Shown here: piece by piece, positions 27,277 to 36,600 of the stretch
How positions within the stretch are numbered: position 1 is the stretch's first letter
How the letters are laid out: each line of letters opens with the position of its first letter
From: Verrucomicrobiaceae bacterium
Lineage (GTDB): Bacteria > Verrucomicrobiota > Verrucomicrobiia > Verrucomicrobiales > Verrucomicrobiaceae
Length of the DNA stretch: 50,749 nucleotides
Reading direction: 5' to 3'
NCBI GenBank assembly: GCA_016795485.1
Contig: JAEUHM010000015.1
Location: 1-50,749, forward strand
Position numbers and translations under genes: made by a program
The notes under the pieces: model-generated
What the model was told of the DNA's origin: nothing
What the model saw: the letters and a program-made list of their open reading frames with translations, nothing else
Databases searched by the model: none

Positions 27277-28323
27277 CTACGCCAACTCGATCCTGGCCTT
27301 CGCTTCTGAGGGTGGCAAGAGTCTTCCGATTGGTTGAGCAAAGGGCTGTAAACCTGAGTTGGTTAATAGTTCTCTCAATGCGCCCTCGGACTGCTCCGCG
27401 ACAGCAATGAGGAGCCCTCCGGAGGTCTGTGGGTCGGTGAGGACCGAGCGCTGAACCTCGGACATCGCACCAATGTGTTGACCATAGCTGTCCCAGTTGC
27501 GACGAGCGCCACCAGGCGAGAGTCCCTCAGCAAGGTAGTCCGCCAGGTCCGTGATCATGGGTACCGATTGAAAGTCGATCTCAGCACGCACACCGCTCGC
27601 AGCGCACATCTCTCCAAGATGCCCCAACAATCCAAAGCCAGTCACATCCGTGATCGAGTGCACTCCTTCTAGTTGGGCAGCATCATAGCCCAAGCTGTTG
27701 AGTCTCACCATTGATGCAGTGGCTTTTCCGATATCTTGAGGCTTCAATCGACCCTTCTTCTCCGCAGTAGCCAAGATGCCAACTCCTAACGGCTTGGTGA
27801 GAAAAAGAAGGTCGCCTACTTGTGCACCTGCATTCGTCTTTAACCTCTTTTTTGAGACAATGCCATTCACAGCCAGCCCGAAGATCGGCTCTGATGTATC
27901 AATACTGTGTCCTCCCGCCAAACTAATCCCCGCCTCCGCACAAATACTGCGTGAACCAGCAATCACTTCACGAGCGACGTCTGGACCAAGTTTGTCGAGT
28001 GGCCAGCCAAGCACCGCAAGAGCCAACAAGGGCTTGCCGCCCATAGCATAGACATCACTGATCGCATTCGCGGATGCTATGCGCCCGAAATCGAATGGAT
28101 CATCGACAATGGGCATGAAGAAGTCGGTGGTTGAGAGTAGGACATTGCCGTCTTCCAACTCGTAGGCAGCTGCGTCATCACGAAACTCATTTCCCACGAG
28201 TAAGCGCGGATCCCCCGATGTGCGATCCTGACCGGCAAGGATCTCATCCAAGACTTTGGGCGATATTTTGCATCCACAGCCGCCGCCGGAACTATACTGG
28301 GTAAGTCTAACAGATGATTTCAT
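27277..28323 (-). CDS. selD: Selenophosphate synthetase (Cys form)
   Basis: 348 residues, full length. The enzyme makes selenophosphate from selenide and ATP. The N-terminal motif RLTQYSSGGGCGCKISPKVL contains the catalytic Cys (codon TGT, not UGA) and Lys. The AIR-synthase-like fold follows with LLSTTDFFMPIVDDP (metal-binding Asp) and later DVTGFGLLGHLGEM. The gene starts one nucleotide after mnmH on the same strand. Because selA, selB and a tRNA-Sec gene are not in the window, the local context points to tRNA 2-selenouridine rather than selenocysteine, although those genes could be elsewhere. Confidence 0.95.
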   Translation of the reverse strand: MKSSVRLTQYSSGGGCGCKISPKVLDEILAGQDRTSGDPRLLVGNEFRDDAAAYELEDGNVLLSTTDFFMPIVDDPFDFGRIASANAISDVYAMGGKPLLALAVLGWPLDKLGPDVAREVIAGSRSICAEAGISLAGGHSIDTSEPIFGLAVNGIVSKKRLKTNAGAQVGDLLFLTKPLGVGILATAEKKGRLKPQDIGKATASMVRLNSLGYDAAQLEGVHSITDVTGFGLLGHLGEMCAASGVRAEIDFQSVPMITDLADYLAEGLSPGGARRNWDSYGQHIGAMSEVQRSVLTDPQTSGGLLIAVAEQSEGALRELLTNSGLQPFAQPIGRLLPPSEAKARIELA

Positions 28324-28324
28324 T

Positions 28325-29365
28325 TCAATACGTCCTGGGTGTAAGATGGGAAGTCAGTGCTTGGGCGATGATACTCGAATCGAGCGAATCGAAAGTGTGA
28401 AGAACTTTCCTGTCAGCTGGGATATCATCCAGCGCCCGTCCATAGGCTCGATCGTAATAGGCGAGGATGCCTTTGCACGCGTCCGTGAGGTCTCCACGCT
28501 CTATCGCATCAACTACGGTGGTCAGACGGTTTCCACCGAGCCTCTTGGCGATGGTGTTAACACAACGAAGCAAATCGGCGGCGGAGTATTGGCCATAGAC
28601 ATTACACAGATGCCTGACGCGTTCTGCTAATGGGACCTGCACGACGTGAAATGTGCCTGCTTGCTTAGCCTGCCAAAATGGAGTGGCCAGGAAGCACCTT
28701 CCAGTGTTGCGGCTCTCGTCCTCAACCCAAATTGGACGTGCACTTGATGCACTTGCGCAAGCCAACGCGACACGATTCTCGAAGTGCTCTTGTGTTGGTT
28801 GTTGCTCCTCGCCCAAGAAGCCAAATGCACTTCCTTTGTGATTCGCGAGAGCCTCGATGTCGATGATCGATTCTCCCAGTGCAGCTAAGGCTTTCAAAAT
28901 CTCGGTTTTCCCTGATCCAGTGAAGCCTGCAACGATTTGTAAATCATGTCTGACCCAAGATGAATCGATGACCCATCGTCGAAATGATTTGTAGCCACGA
29001 TCGAGAGTGAAGGCTTGGATTCCCAGCGTTCCAGCGAGCCAAGCTACACTGCTACTTCTCATCCCGCCTCGCCAACAATGAATCAACAACGGGCTGCCCG
29101 TCCCTCCGGCGACCGAAAGAAGCTTTTCCCCGAGGTCACGAAGTCTCGGGCCAACGTAACCTAGCCCCAGAAGCTGAGCCGGTAATGATCCTTGCTGCAC
29201 ATAGACAGTTCCAACCGCAGCACGCTCATCGTTGGTGAACAGCGGCAAGTTGGTAGCCCCAGGGATGTGCCCCTGAAAAAACTCCGCCGGGGTGCGCACA
29301 TCCACGACCGGCACTTGTTTGGCCATCTGCAGGAAATCTTCGACTGTTAATCGCTCTGTAGTCAC
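28325..29365 (-). CDS. mnmH: tRNA 2-selenouridine synthase
   Basis: 346 residues. N-terminal rhodanese domain with the active-site Cys in LLIHCWRGGMRSSS, and a P-loop domain with GFTGSGKTEIL. The enzyme (MnmH, also called SelU or YbbB) geranylates 2-thiouridine at the tRNA wobble position and replaces the sulfur with selenium, using selenophosphate from SelD. Adjacent selD (1-nt gap) is the classic pairing. It begins 3 nt after the GTPase gene, inside a larger operon. Confidence 0.95.
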   Translation of the reverse strand: MTTERLTVEDFLQMAKQVPVVDVRTPAEFFQGHIPGATNLPLFTNDERAAVGTVYVQQGSLPAQLLGLGYVGPRLRDLGEKLLSVAGGTGSPLLIHCWRGGMRSSSVAWLAGTLGIQAFTLDRGYKSFRRWVIDSSWVRHDLQIVAGFTGSGKTEILKALAALGESIIDIEALANHKGSAFGFLGEEQQPTQEHFENRVALACASASSARPIWVEDESRNTGRCFLATPFWQAKQAGTFHVVQVPLAERVRHLCNVYGQYSAADLLRCVNTIAKRLGGNRLTTVVDAIERGDLTDACKGILAYYDRAYGRALDDIPADRKVLHTFDSLDSSIIAQALTSHLTPRTY

Positions 29366-29368
29366 AAC

Positions 29369-30796
29369 TTAGTGAGGATAAAGACGCCGAAGAATGCGAT
29401 GACCGGCTTCCTGACAAAGGGGGGTGAGTTCGCGCAAAATATCTTCCGGTGCAGCACCTTTCTCGACAGCCAGTGACCAGACGTGGGCCCATCTTGCCTT
29501 TTGCTCCTGCACCACTGCCTCGGTGGCATCACTCCAAACCACCGGCACAACATCAGACTCCCATTTTCCCCGCCCCCTACCGAAATGCGCAACCATGAGA
29601 TAACAAACCAGTGCAAGTTTTGCCTGCTCCATGAAGTGTTCACGAGACCAGTGAACGCTGGAGTCTTTTCCACGTACTAGATTTGTGGCAGACGCGATAG
29701 CATAGGCACCCAATCCACCTCCAATGGCACCCACCAGCGTACCCGCTCCAAAAGAGAGACCACCGGTCTTTACATCAGCGATCACTCCCGTGATGGCTCC
29801 TGTGGTAATCCCACCAATGGCGGTCCAGATGCTTTCATGAACTCGTTGAGGCACCTTAAAGTGCTCTCGCTGCGTGTGGACCATCTGCCTTTCGGCATTC
29901 CCGGCAAGGCCATGAATCTGGATGAGATCATTGGTTGCGCTCTCCATTCGAGTAGCAAGGCGGGCTGACATCTTCTCTCTTGCGTCAGAAAACTCACGCT
30001 TAAGGCCGCTCCTGCTTAGACCAATCTTCTCAAGCACCGTCTCGCTGCGGACTTCCATACCATCTAAAGCCGAGGCAACCAGCATTTCAGCCAGGCGCTG
30101 CATAGAAGCGGCAAACTTGGCTTGGTGCTCCGCGTTCCAGGCCTCCTTCAACCGCTCGAAAGCGCTTCGTTTCTCAAGCGGTAGCACATCGGCTATGGCA
30201 GACAGCAATCGGCTCTCTTGAACCCAACACTGGATGAATGCGTCCAGACTGATTACTTGCCTCACGCACTGCCATTGACTTAGCTCCGTACGCCAAGCCT
30301 CGATCTCTTTCATCTCGATCTCTACTGGACGCGGGTCTCCCAACTGATTGAGCAAAACGATCACTGGCTTTTTCAGCCAAGAGAGGATTTCCATTTCAGG
30401 GGCTAAGTAACCGGCTGCACCCGGTGGCTCTGAAGCGTTCACGAGGTAGAGGACCACCTCTGCCGAGTCCCTTACATTCTTTACGGCCTGCTGGCTGCAC
30501 CAAATGGGCCGATCTGTGATGCGGTCCCAAGTCTGCGAAACGAACCAGAACAATGCATTGCGTTCCCGCTTCAAGCGCTTCAGCAAGCGCGCTGAGTCAC
30601 CAAATCCCGGAGTGTCCCACAGACGCAACTCGGCATCTTCAAGCCGCACCAAGGTGTATTCCTCGTTGAACAATGTTACATGAGGCGCGTCTTTCACTTC
30701 ACCCACATCCCTCCGAAGCAAAGTTCGGGTCAATGTGGTTTTCCCTGCATTCGTGTGTGACACGAGACTGAGAGTGATCACGTCGGATGGATTCAC
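29369..30796 (-). CDS. GTPase with DUF3482 C-terminal region
   Basis: 475 residues. The N-terminal GTPase domain has a P-loop in LVSHTNAGKTTLTR (Ser replaces the first Gly, as I recall for this family), DTPGF (G3) and LLNQLGD (G4-like, NxxD variant). Residues ~270-400 contain helices and a hydrophobic stretch (IGGITTGAITGVIADVKTGG) that may be membrane-associated. The start is GTG at 30796 and overlaps the DUF2868 stop by 4 nt (GTGA). DUF2868 and DUF3482 genes are known as a conserved pair of unknown function. Translational coupling supports a complex. Confidence 0.85.
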   Translation of the reverse strand: MNPSDVITLSLVSHTNAGKTTLTRTLLRRDVGEVKDAPHVTLFNEEYTLVRLEDAELRLWDTPGFGDSARLLKRLKRERNALFWFVSQTWDRITDRPIWCSQQAVKNVRDSAEVVLYLVNASEPPGAAGYLAPEMEILSWLKKPVIVLLNQLGDPRPVEIEMKEIEAWRTELSQWQCVRQVISLDAFIQCWVQESRLLSAIADVLPLEKRSAFERLKEAWNAEHQAKFAASMQRLAEMLVASALDGMEVRSETVLEKIGLSRSGLKREFSDAREKMSARLATRMESATNDLIQIHGLAGNAERQMVHTQREHFKVPQRVHESIWTAIGGITTGAITGVIADVKTGGLSFGAGTLVGAIGGGLGAYAIASATNLVRGKDSSVHWSREHFMEQAKLALVCYLMVAHFGRGRGKWESDVVPVVWSDATEAVVQEQKARWAHVWSLAVEKGAAPEDILRELTPLCQEAGHRILRRLYPH

Positions 30797-32094
30797 ACCG
30801 AAACCTCCTCTCCGCAGACAATCAACTTGGTTCCGAGCATCTCTTTCCAGAGCTGAATGCGCCCTTCCAGCGATCCGTGGCGTCGTTGATGAAGCAATGC
30901 TGTGTCCAAAAGCGCAAAGACACGTCCCGATGCGAACTTTGCTTTCAGTTCCGCAAGGAGTCGACCCTGCACTTCTTTTTCGGGAGTCGCTGCGGCGTTA
31001 AATACGACCACGATGCTGCCATCTTGGCCCTGCCACTTCTCCACAAACTCATCTTCGCCACCGGGCGGGACAGGCACATACTCTGTCTGGACAGCCGCGC
31101 CAATCTCATCTTCAACTGCGAGGCTCCAGCGATCTCTCTGCTCGTCCTGAGCACGCCAGCCGTGAGGCACCATCCATACGTGCTCCGCGATTGCGGATGC
31201 GGCGCGCTTAAGCCGCTTCTCATATTGATCCCATCCCATGCCATTCCACACGGCGGTCAGCCTGGACGAACCTCTCAATGAAGAGATCAATGCCAGAGCA
31301 AGTCGAGGCAGAACAATAAACAGAAGGAGAGTGCCTGCATAGAGATGTATCCATGGCAATGCAGGCACTCCAACACTCTTCTGCATGGCTGGAATGTCCG
31401 AAATGGGAACCTCCAAATCAAAGACTCTCGCTGCGGGCGAGAACAATGCACTGCACAGCGCCTGGACCTGCGTTGTGTTCAGTAACGTGCTTTCCCACAT
31501 GGCACGATACTCAGTGGACCATCCTTTAGCGTAAAGCCCAGCAATGCTTCCCATAGCAAGAGCCGCTGCTCCGAGATGCAGCCATGCGCGGCCACATGCT
31601 GCGGCCCGCGCTGCGACCAAAGGAACCGCACGATCTTGAAATGTCTTCAACCCTCCTCTGTCGCCCCAGGTGAGCCAGCGTCCGAGCCAGCCAGGGCCAG
31701 TCTGTGGTCCACCGATTTCCGAAATCAATGCGGCAATCATCACCACGGCATTCCATACGAGCAAACTAACAAGCGGAAGCGCGAGAAGATTCATCTTTCC
31801 GTCTTTACCTAGTTCGGTCAGCACATAACCGACCATCAACCCCACACTAACGATGACCCAAGGAATCCAACTTGGGACAGTTGGCACGTGCAGCGTCTCA
31901 GCTGTCGCACGGACGCCATCAGACGTGTTCCGAGAAAGCCACTGAGCACGGGCTGCAAGGAAGTTGGGCTGTTCCATCACCTCACGGGAGGCGTCCCTGC
32001 GAGTGGCACTTGAGAGCACTGCGCTTTCTTTGTCAGCCTCCTCAACTGCGCGCCAGCGCATGATGTTGATCCTGTTCTCCCAGCGATTCATCAT
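30793..32094 (-). CDS. DUF2868 membrane protein
   Basis: 433 residues with four to five predicted membrane helices. Examples are VPSWIPWVIVSVGLMVGYVL at ~85, LLALPLVSLLVWNAVVMIAA at ~120, AWLHLGAAALAMGSIAGLYA at ~200, and LHLYAGTLLLFIVLPRLALA-like WIHLYAGTLLLFIVLPRLAL at ~255. A soluble C-terminal part (~290-433) includes FALLDTALLHQRRHGSLEGR. It is the known partner of DUF3482 GTPases; function unknown, possibly membrane remodelling or transport. It begins 3 nt after the DUF721 gene. Confidence 0.82.
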   Translation of the reverse strand: MMNRWENRINIMRWRAVEEADKESAVLSSATRRDASREVMEQPNFLAARAQWLSRNTSDGVRATAETLHVPTVPSWIPWVIVSVGLMVGYVLTELGKDGKMNLLALPLVSLLVWNAVVMIAALISEIGGPQTGPGWLGRWLTWGDRGGLKTFQDRAVPLVAARAAACGRAWLHLGAAALAMGSIAGLYAKGWSTEYRAMWESTLLNTTQVQALCSALFSPAARVFDLEVPISDIPAMQKSVGVPALPWIHLYAGTLLLFIVLPRLALALISSLRGSSRLTAVWNGMGWDQYEKRLKRAASAIAEHVWMVPHGWRAQDEQRDRWSLAVEDEIGAAVQTEYVPVPPGGEDEFVEKWQGQDGSIVVVFNAAATPEKEVQGRLLAELKAKFASGRVFALLDTALLHQRRHGSLEGRIQLWKEMLGTKLIVCGEEVSV

Positions 32095-32097
32095 TGC

Positions 32098-32481
32098 TCA
32101 ACCATGGCGAAACTTGATGTCGCGCACCTTCCCTGCACCGAGATGAGCATTCAATTTTTCCAACAAGCGAGGCTTCTCCTGCAGCAAGGCAAAGTGAACC
32201 GAGGGCTGCATGATGCGCACCATCAGGACACCTTTGACACAGCTCTCTGGCACGGATTGCCGCGCTACAAAGTCCCCAGCAACAGTCTTCCAAGCAGCCA
32301 GAACCTCTTCCAATCGCATGCGGTCGGCCAGTCCCAGATCTTTTACGACTTTGTCCAGAACAGAAGCCAGTTGCTTCTCTTTGAAGTTTAGAATCGGTGG
32401 CTCAGGAAGGCCCCGCCATTCGCTGAGTAAGCGATGGCGCAACCGCTGTGCGGATGTCGTCTTCCTGGGCCGAGATTTCAT
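32098..32481 (-). CDS. DUF721 (DciA-like) protein
   Basis: 127 residues. The conserved C-terminal half (LEEVLAAWKTVAGDFVARQS, then VLMVRIMQPSVHFALLQEKP) matches DUF721, whose member DciA loads the replicative helicase in bacteria without DnaC. The basic N-terminus (KSRPRKTTSAQRLRHRL) could contact nucleic acid. A helicase-loading role is plausible but not shown by context; the gene sits between trpF and DUF2868. Confidence 0.75.
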   Translation of the reverse strand: MKSRPRKTTSAQRLRHRLLSEWRGLPEPPILNFKEKQLASVLDKVVKDLGLADRMRLEEVLAAWKTVAGDFVARQSVPESCVKGVLMVRIMQPSVHFALLQEKPRLLEKLNAHLGAGKVRDIKFRHG

Positions 32482-32488
32482 GTTTCGG

Positions 32489-33154
32489 TTACGATAACGA
32501 GGACTCGGCCATGTGCACCTGCTGGATGAACTGGCTCACTTTTTCCAAATCCTTCACTCCCGGTGAAGTTTCTACCCCACTGGCCACATCAACTGCGGCG
32601 GGATACACCCCTGACACAGCTTCACCTACGTTTTCAGGGACCAATCCCCCCGCTAATATCACTGGGAGGTCCTGAAATCTTCTCACCGCAAGAGAACCCA
32701 AGTGCCAAGGAAAAGTCCTCCCTTCACCTCCGTACTGACCAGGATTGTAGGAGTCCAACAGGACGGCTTGGGCAGAACGATAGGCAGGTATCCAATCCAA
32801 TACGCTTTCATCGCGAACTTGAAGTGCCTTGATCACGGGTAACCCCATCTGCACGACCTGTTCACAGCGCTCGGGCGTCTCGTCGCCATGCAATTGAATC
32901 GCATCGACCAGGCCGCACTGCACAATCTGGTCGAGTTCATCATCCGTTGCGTTGACGACCACTGCAACCCGCATAGCCCCGGTGAGGTCCGCGGCCCATT
33001 TGGCATGTTGGATAGAGATGTAGCGCTTGGACTTGGGCCAAAAATTGAATCCAATGGCGTCCGCACCTGCAGCGATGATATCCTCCGCCTGCCGCTGGCT
33101 GGTGATGCCGCAGATTTTGACGCCGATGCGTCCAAGCTGATAAAAAGGGGTCAT
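32489..33154 (-). CDS. trpF: Phosphoribosylanthranilate isomerase
   Basis: 221-residue TIM barrel that converts PRA to CdRP in tryptophan synthesis. The catalytic Cys lies in VKICGIT near the N-terminus and the catalytic Asp in AVLLDSYNPGQYGG. The product- and phosphate-binding end (VILAGGLVPENV, then VDVASGVETSPGVKD) is intact. The start at 33154 overlaps the preceding pseudo-receiver stop by 4 nt. No other trp genes are nearby. Confidence 0.95.
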   Translation of the reverse strand: MTPFYQLGRIGVKICGITSQRQAEDIIAAGADAIGFNFWPKSKRYISIQHAKWAADLTGAMRVAVVVNATDDELDQIVQCGLVDAIQLHGDETPERCEQVVQMGLPVIKALQVRDESVLDWIPAYRSAQAVLLDSYNPGQYGGEGRTFPWHLGSLAVRRFQDLPVILAGGLVPENVGEAVSGVYPAAVDVASGVETSPGVKDLEKVSQFIQQVHMAESSLS

Positions 33155-33582
33155 GTGGGCAATCCTGCCATGGGATCGCGCGGCGACAACAATCCTGCCG
33201 TGACATTCATGAGCATATCAAGTCGGGGCGGCAACAAAACGTGACCCCGAGCCCGTGCGCTGCGTGAAAGCCGCTGCCATTCATGCTGCTGCTCTGACTT
33301 GAGAAGAAAAACTACCGCAGGTGCGGAGTGGGTGCCGCTGTGCACCCGTGGGTAAGCCTTGGCGATCAGAGTATCGAGTAAATCGCCCTTGATATCAGGC
33401 AAGGAGAGCGCTGTGAGGAATAAGACGTAGGGCCTCTTCAAGCTAAGTTCAAAGGCGAGCTCACCAGTCGCTGCATCATCGACTTCACAATGCCGGAAGG
33501 CAGTCAACGCCTCTCGCATGACTCGTCGATACGCCAGATTCTCCTCAGCAATGAGGACTCTGGGCACAGCGGTATCTGACAT
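33151..33582 (-). CDS. Degenerate receiver-like protein (pseudo-receiver)
   Basis: 143 residues resembling a response-regulator receiver (VLIAEENLAYRRVMREAL, acidic pair present). The strand that should carry the phosphoacceptor Asp reads YVLFLTALSLPDIKG, with Thr in place of Asp, and the conserved Lys is replaced (HVLLPP). It therefore probably cannot be phosphorylated and may bind a partner or ligand. It lies 18 nt after the giant lectin-like gene and overlaps trpF. Family assignment is tentative. Confidence 0.6.
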   Translation of the reverse strand: MSDTAVPRVLIAEENLAYRRVMREALTAFRHCEVDDAATGELAFELSLKRPYVLFLTALSLPDIKGDLLDTLIAKAYPRVHSGTHSAPAVVFLLKSEQQHEWQRLSRSARARGHVLLPPRLDMLMNVTAGLLSPRDPMAGLPT

Positions 33583-33600
33583 TTCGGAAAATAGATCAGA

Positions 33601-36600
33601 TCATGGCAACTGCACTGCCAAAATCGTCTCCACCCGATCAGTGAACTGCACTCGGAACACGATGGTGCCGGTCGAAGTGAAGGACCGAGGCTGCCCAGGG
33701 CTGCCAGCAACGACTCCGAGGACTTGGAAAGCCTTCACCGTGCGTCCCGCCAGCGACTGACCTTCACGCAGGACGAGTTTCACAGTTCCAGCAGAGCTAG
33801 TCCCCCATACGCCAAGGTCATTCGCCGTCGTGACTCCGCCAGGGCCAGGAGAGACACCACTCGTGGTCGACTGAAGGGTTGCGCTGAACACAGGACCGTA
33901 AGTGCCACCTGGCAATGCGATTGATGTGATCGCTTTGAACTTTCCTCCACCTGTTTCCGGAGCCACATCCGAGAGCCGAGCGAGCACTTCTGGAGGCTGA
34001 CCAGCAAGTTTGTAACCTAGAGCGTATCCATTCGCGGAGGTGGAAGCGGAAAGTGAGCCATACCACGCAATGTCACCTAGTTCGTTGATGATTGGGTCAG
34101 TGAATCCGTTCCAGCCCACCACTGTCGACACCGCGGGATCGCCTTTGCGCACCGCTATCTCCCAAGTGCTGCCCGTGAGCGTCATGATCGCGGCGTTGTC
34201 GGCTTTCGTTATCCCACTCGAAAGTGGAGTGTAGAATGTCTGCACCATTGCCATGGATGATGACGTGTTGATGGCAGGGATGCCCATAGTGGCCGCCTGG
34301 AAGTCCGTAAGGAGCGACTGCCGGGTCTGTGCCACCGGCTCAAATAGAAAGCCTGCACCGGTCCCATCAATCAGGTAGTTGGCGGCATTCCCGTCAGTGA
34401 AGGCAAGGCGCATCGCATACAATCCTGCCTGCGGATGATGACGACCATGACCCGTAGTCGTTCCGACTGCGGGGATGAATTGGATGGTTCTGACCGTCTT
34501 ATTCGTGGACATGGTGTTAATCACATCTCCTTCCTGAATAATCAGTTCGGGCCCACCGCCGCCAACCGTCCAGCGCCATGCTCCAACATCAGAGGCTGTG
34601 GTCACTCCTCCAGACAGAGTAGCGGTGAACACGATTTCATCTTCGACCAAACTAACAGATGTGATCGCCTTAAACACCGCACCTGTGCCTGGAGCCAGAT
34701 CACCACCGCGTGCGACAAGCTCCAGACTGCCACCCACGTTGGTCCATAGCCCCAACTGCTGTGCGGTAGGAATGGCCGGCTCACCCACATCAGGCATTAT
34801 TCTGGCAAGGAATGCCACGGAAGGCGTTACCCCTGTACCTCGATTCAAACAAGGCGCATTGAAGTTCACAAAGTGCGTCCCAGACACGTCTGGTGCAGCA
34901 TCATCCTGCTTCGCAACGAGCGTGGCTGGATTGCCTGCAAACAAGCCCACCTTCAGTTTCGTCCCGACAGCGTAAGTCGCAGTGAACGCCGTAGCGTTGT
35001 CCTCGTTGATGGAAGGCTGACCGAACGTTTTGAAACGTGCACCTGCGGGCGCGCCATAAGATGTCGCATCCGAAGTGGTAGAGAGCAGACTGGAATAGCG
35101 CACTGACCCACTCGGAACGACTTCAGGCACAACCACCACATTGAATGTTGTCTCGGCTGTATTCCCAGCGGCATCACGGGCCGTGATGGTGACTTCGGTC
35201 ACACCAACGCTTGTGATGCTACCTGCAGGAGGTGATTGGACGACACTCGTTACCGCTACATTGTCCGTGATGATGGCCTGCGGGATGTAGTTGGCCAAAG
35301 GAGTCAGAGAATCAACTTCATCCGGGGTGTAACCTCCTCCCGGATCCACGATTTCAGGGTCAGTATCGTCAATCACAACGACATGGAAAGCGATCACTGC
35401 CGTTGTGCCATCCTCATCCTCAAGGGTCAAAGTAACTTCGTGCGTACCTGCATTCAAATCCGTTCCAGGCGCAGGACTTTGGGTGACAACCGCACCCATG
35501 CTTCCGGTGTGAGTGGCTTGACCTGTGTAGTCAGGCAGGGGCACATCCCCGCTCACTCCGGTTGATAGAACTAGAGGCGAGAAGGTACCTGTGAAGTCCA
35601 GGACGTTGGCCGGTTTGCCCAGGTGAGTGAGGACAATGGAGCCGCCACTGGATGAGCGGTGGACATTGAACTCAAATCCGCTCACAGGCTGATCCGTGAG
35701 ATCTACGTCCACCCACTTGCCGTGCTGGAAGGTGGACTCAAGAGCCGCTCCGTTCTCCACCCTTGTATCTGAAAGAGTTAGTGTAGGGGCATGACTGTAA
35801 TCGAACACATTCAGGTCTGAAAATACGACGGACTGCTGGAAGCCATTGTCGTCCCAAAAGCTGAAGTCTGAAAGAGCCTCTCCTTCTTCTATGTCTTCGA
35901 TCCGGAACCTAACGCCCTCCACAGATGCAGGAGTGAGTGTCCCAGGCTCAAAGAAACGAACCGTGATGGTGCTTGGTGTCGTGTTTGACCTCGAACCTTC
36001 CACAAACCAACTTGGCTCTCCCAGAATCTCAATGACCCCTGAACGATCCAGATTCGTCGTCGTGATATAGACGTCATACTGTGCGCCTGACGAGCTAGCG
36101 TAGACGACCGTGCTATTGGTCGGTATCAGGTTCACGTCCACTTCCCCGTCTCCAGGTACCGCACCGGTTGTTCCCCAATGCAGCACGGTAGTGTTGAACG
36201 TCTTTAACGGACTACGGGCTGTGCCCCAGGCAGTGCGTGCGATGGCCCGATAGTGATATTCCTTGCTCGGCAATAGGCTACTTAAGCCATAAGTGCGAAT
36301 CTCTAGCGCCGTGCCCGCGCCAAGGTTGATCGCTGTTGTGATTGCAGCGCTGTTCATGGCAGCGTTGTCCGAGTACTCAATCAAGAGCGTGGTCGTTTGC
36401 CCAATCATGTCCACCGAACCACCCACAGAAGCTGCGGTCGGTGTCACCGAGTTAGCGGCCCGGGCAAGGACATCAATATTGAGTGTAGCTCCTCCGAACT
36501 CGGCATCGTCATCGTCAATGACGTCAGGGAGACCATCATTGTCCGCATCTGCGATCATTCCCGCATCAATCTGTCCATCGTCGTTCACGTCGATCAATCC

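Noticed and set aside
27277..28323. SelD as a selenoprotein
   Set aside because: The catalytic position is a TGT Cys codon, not an in-frame TGA.
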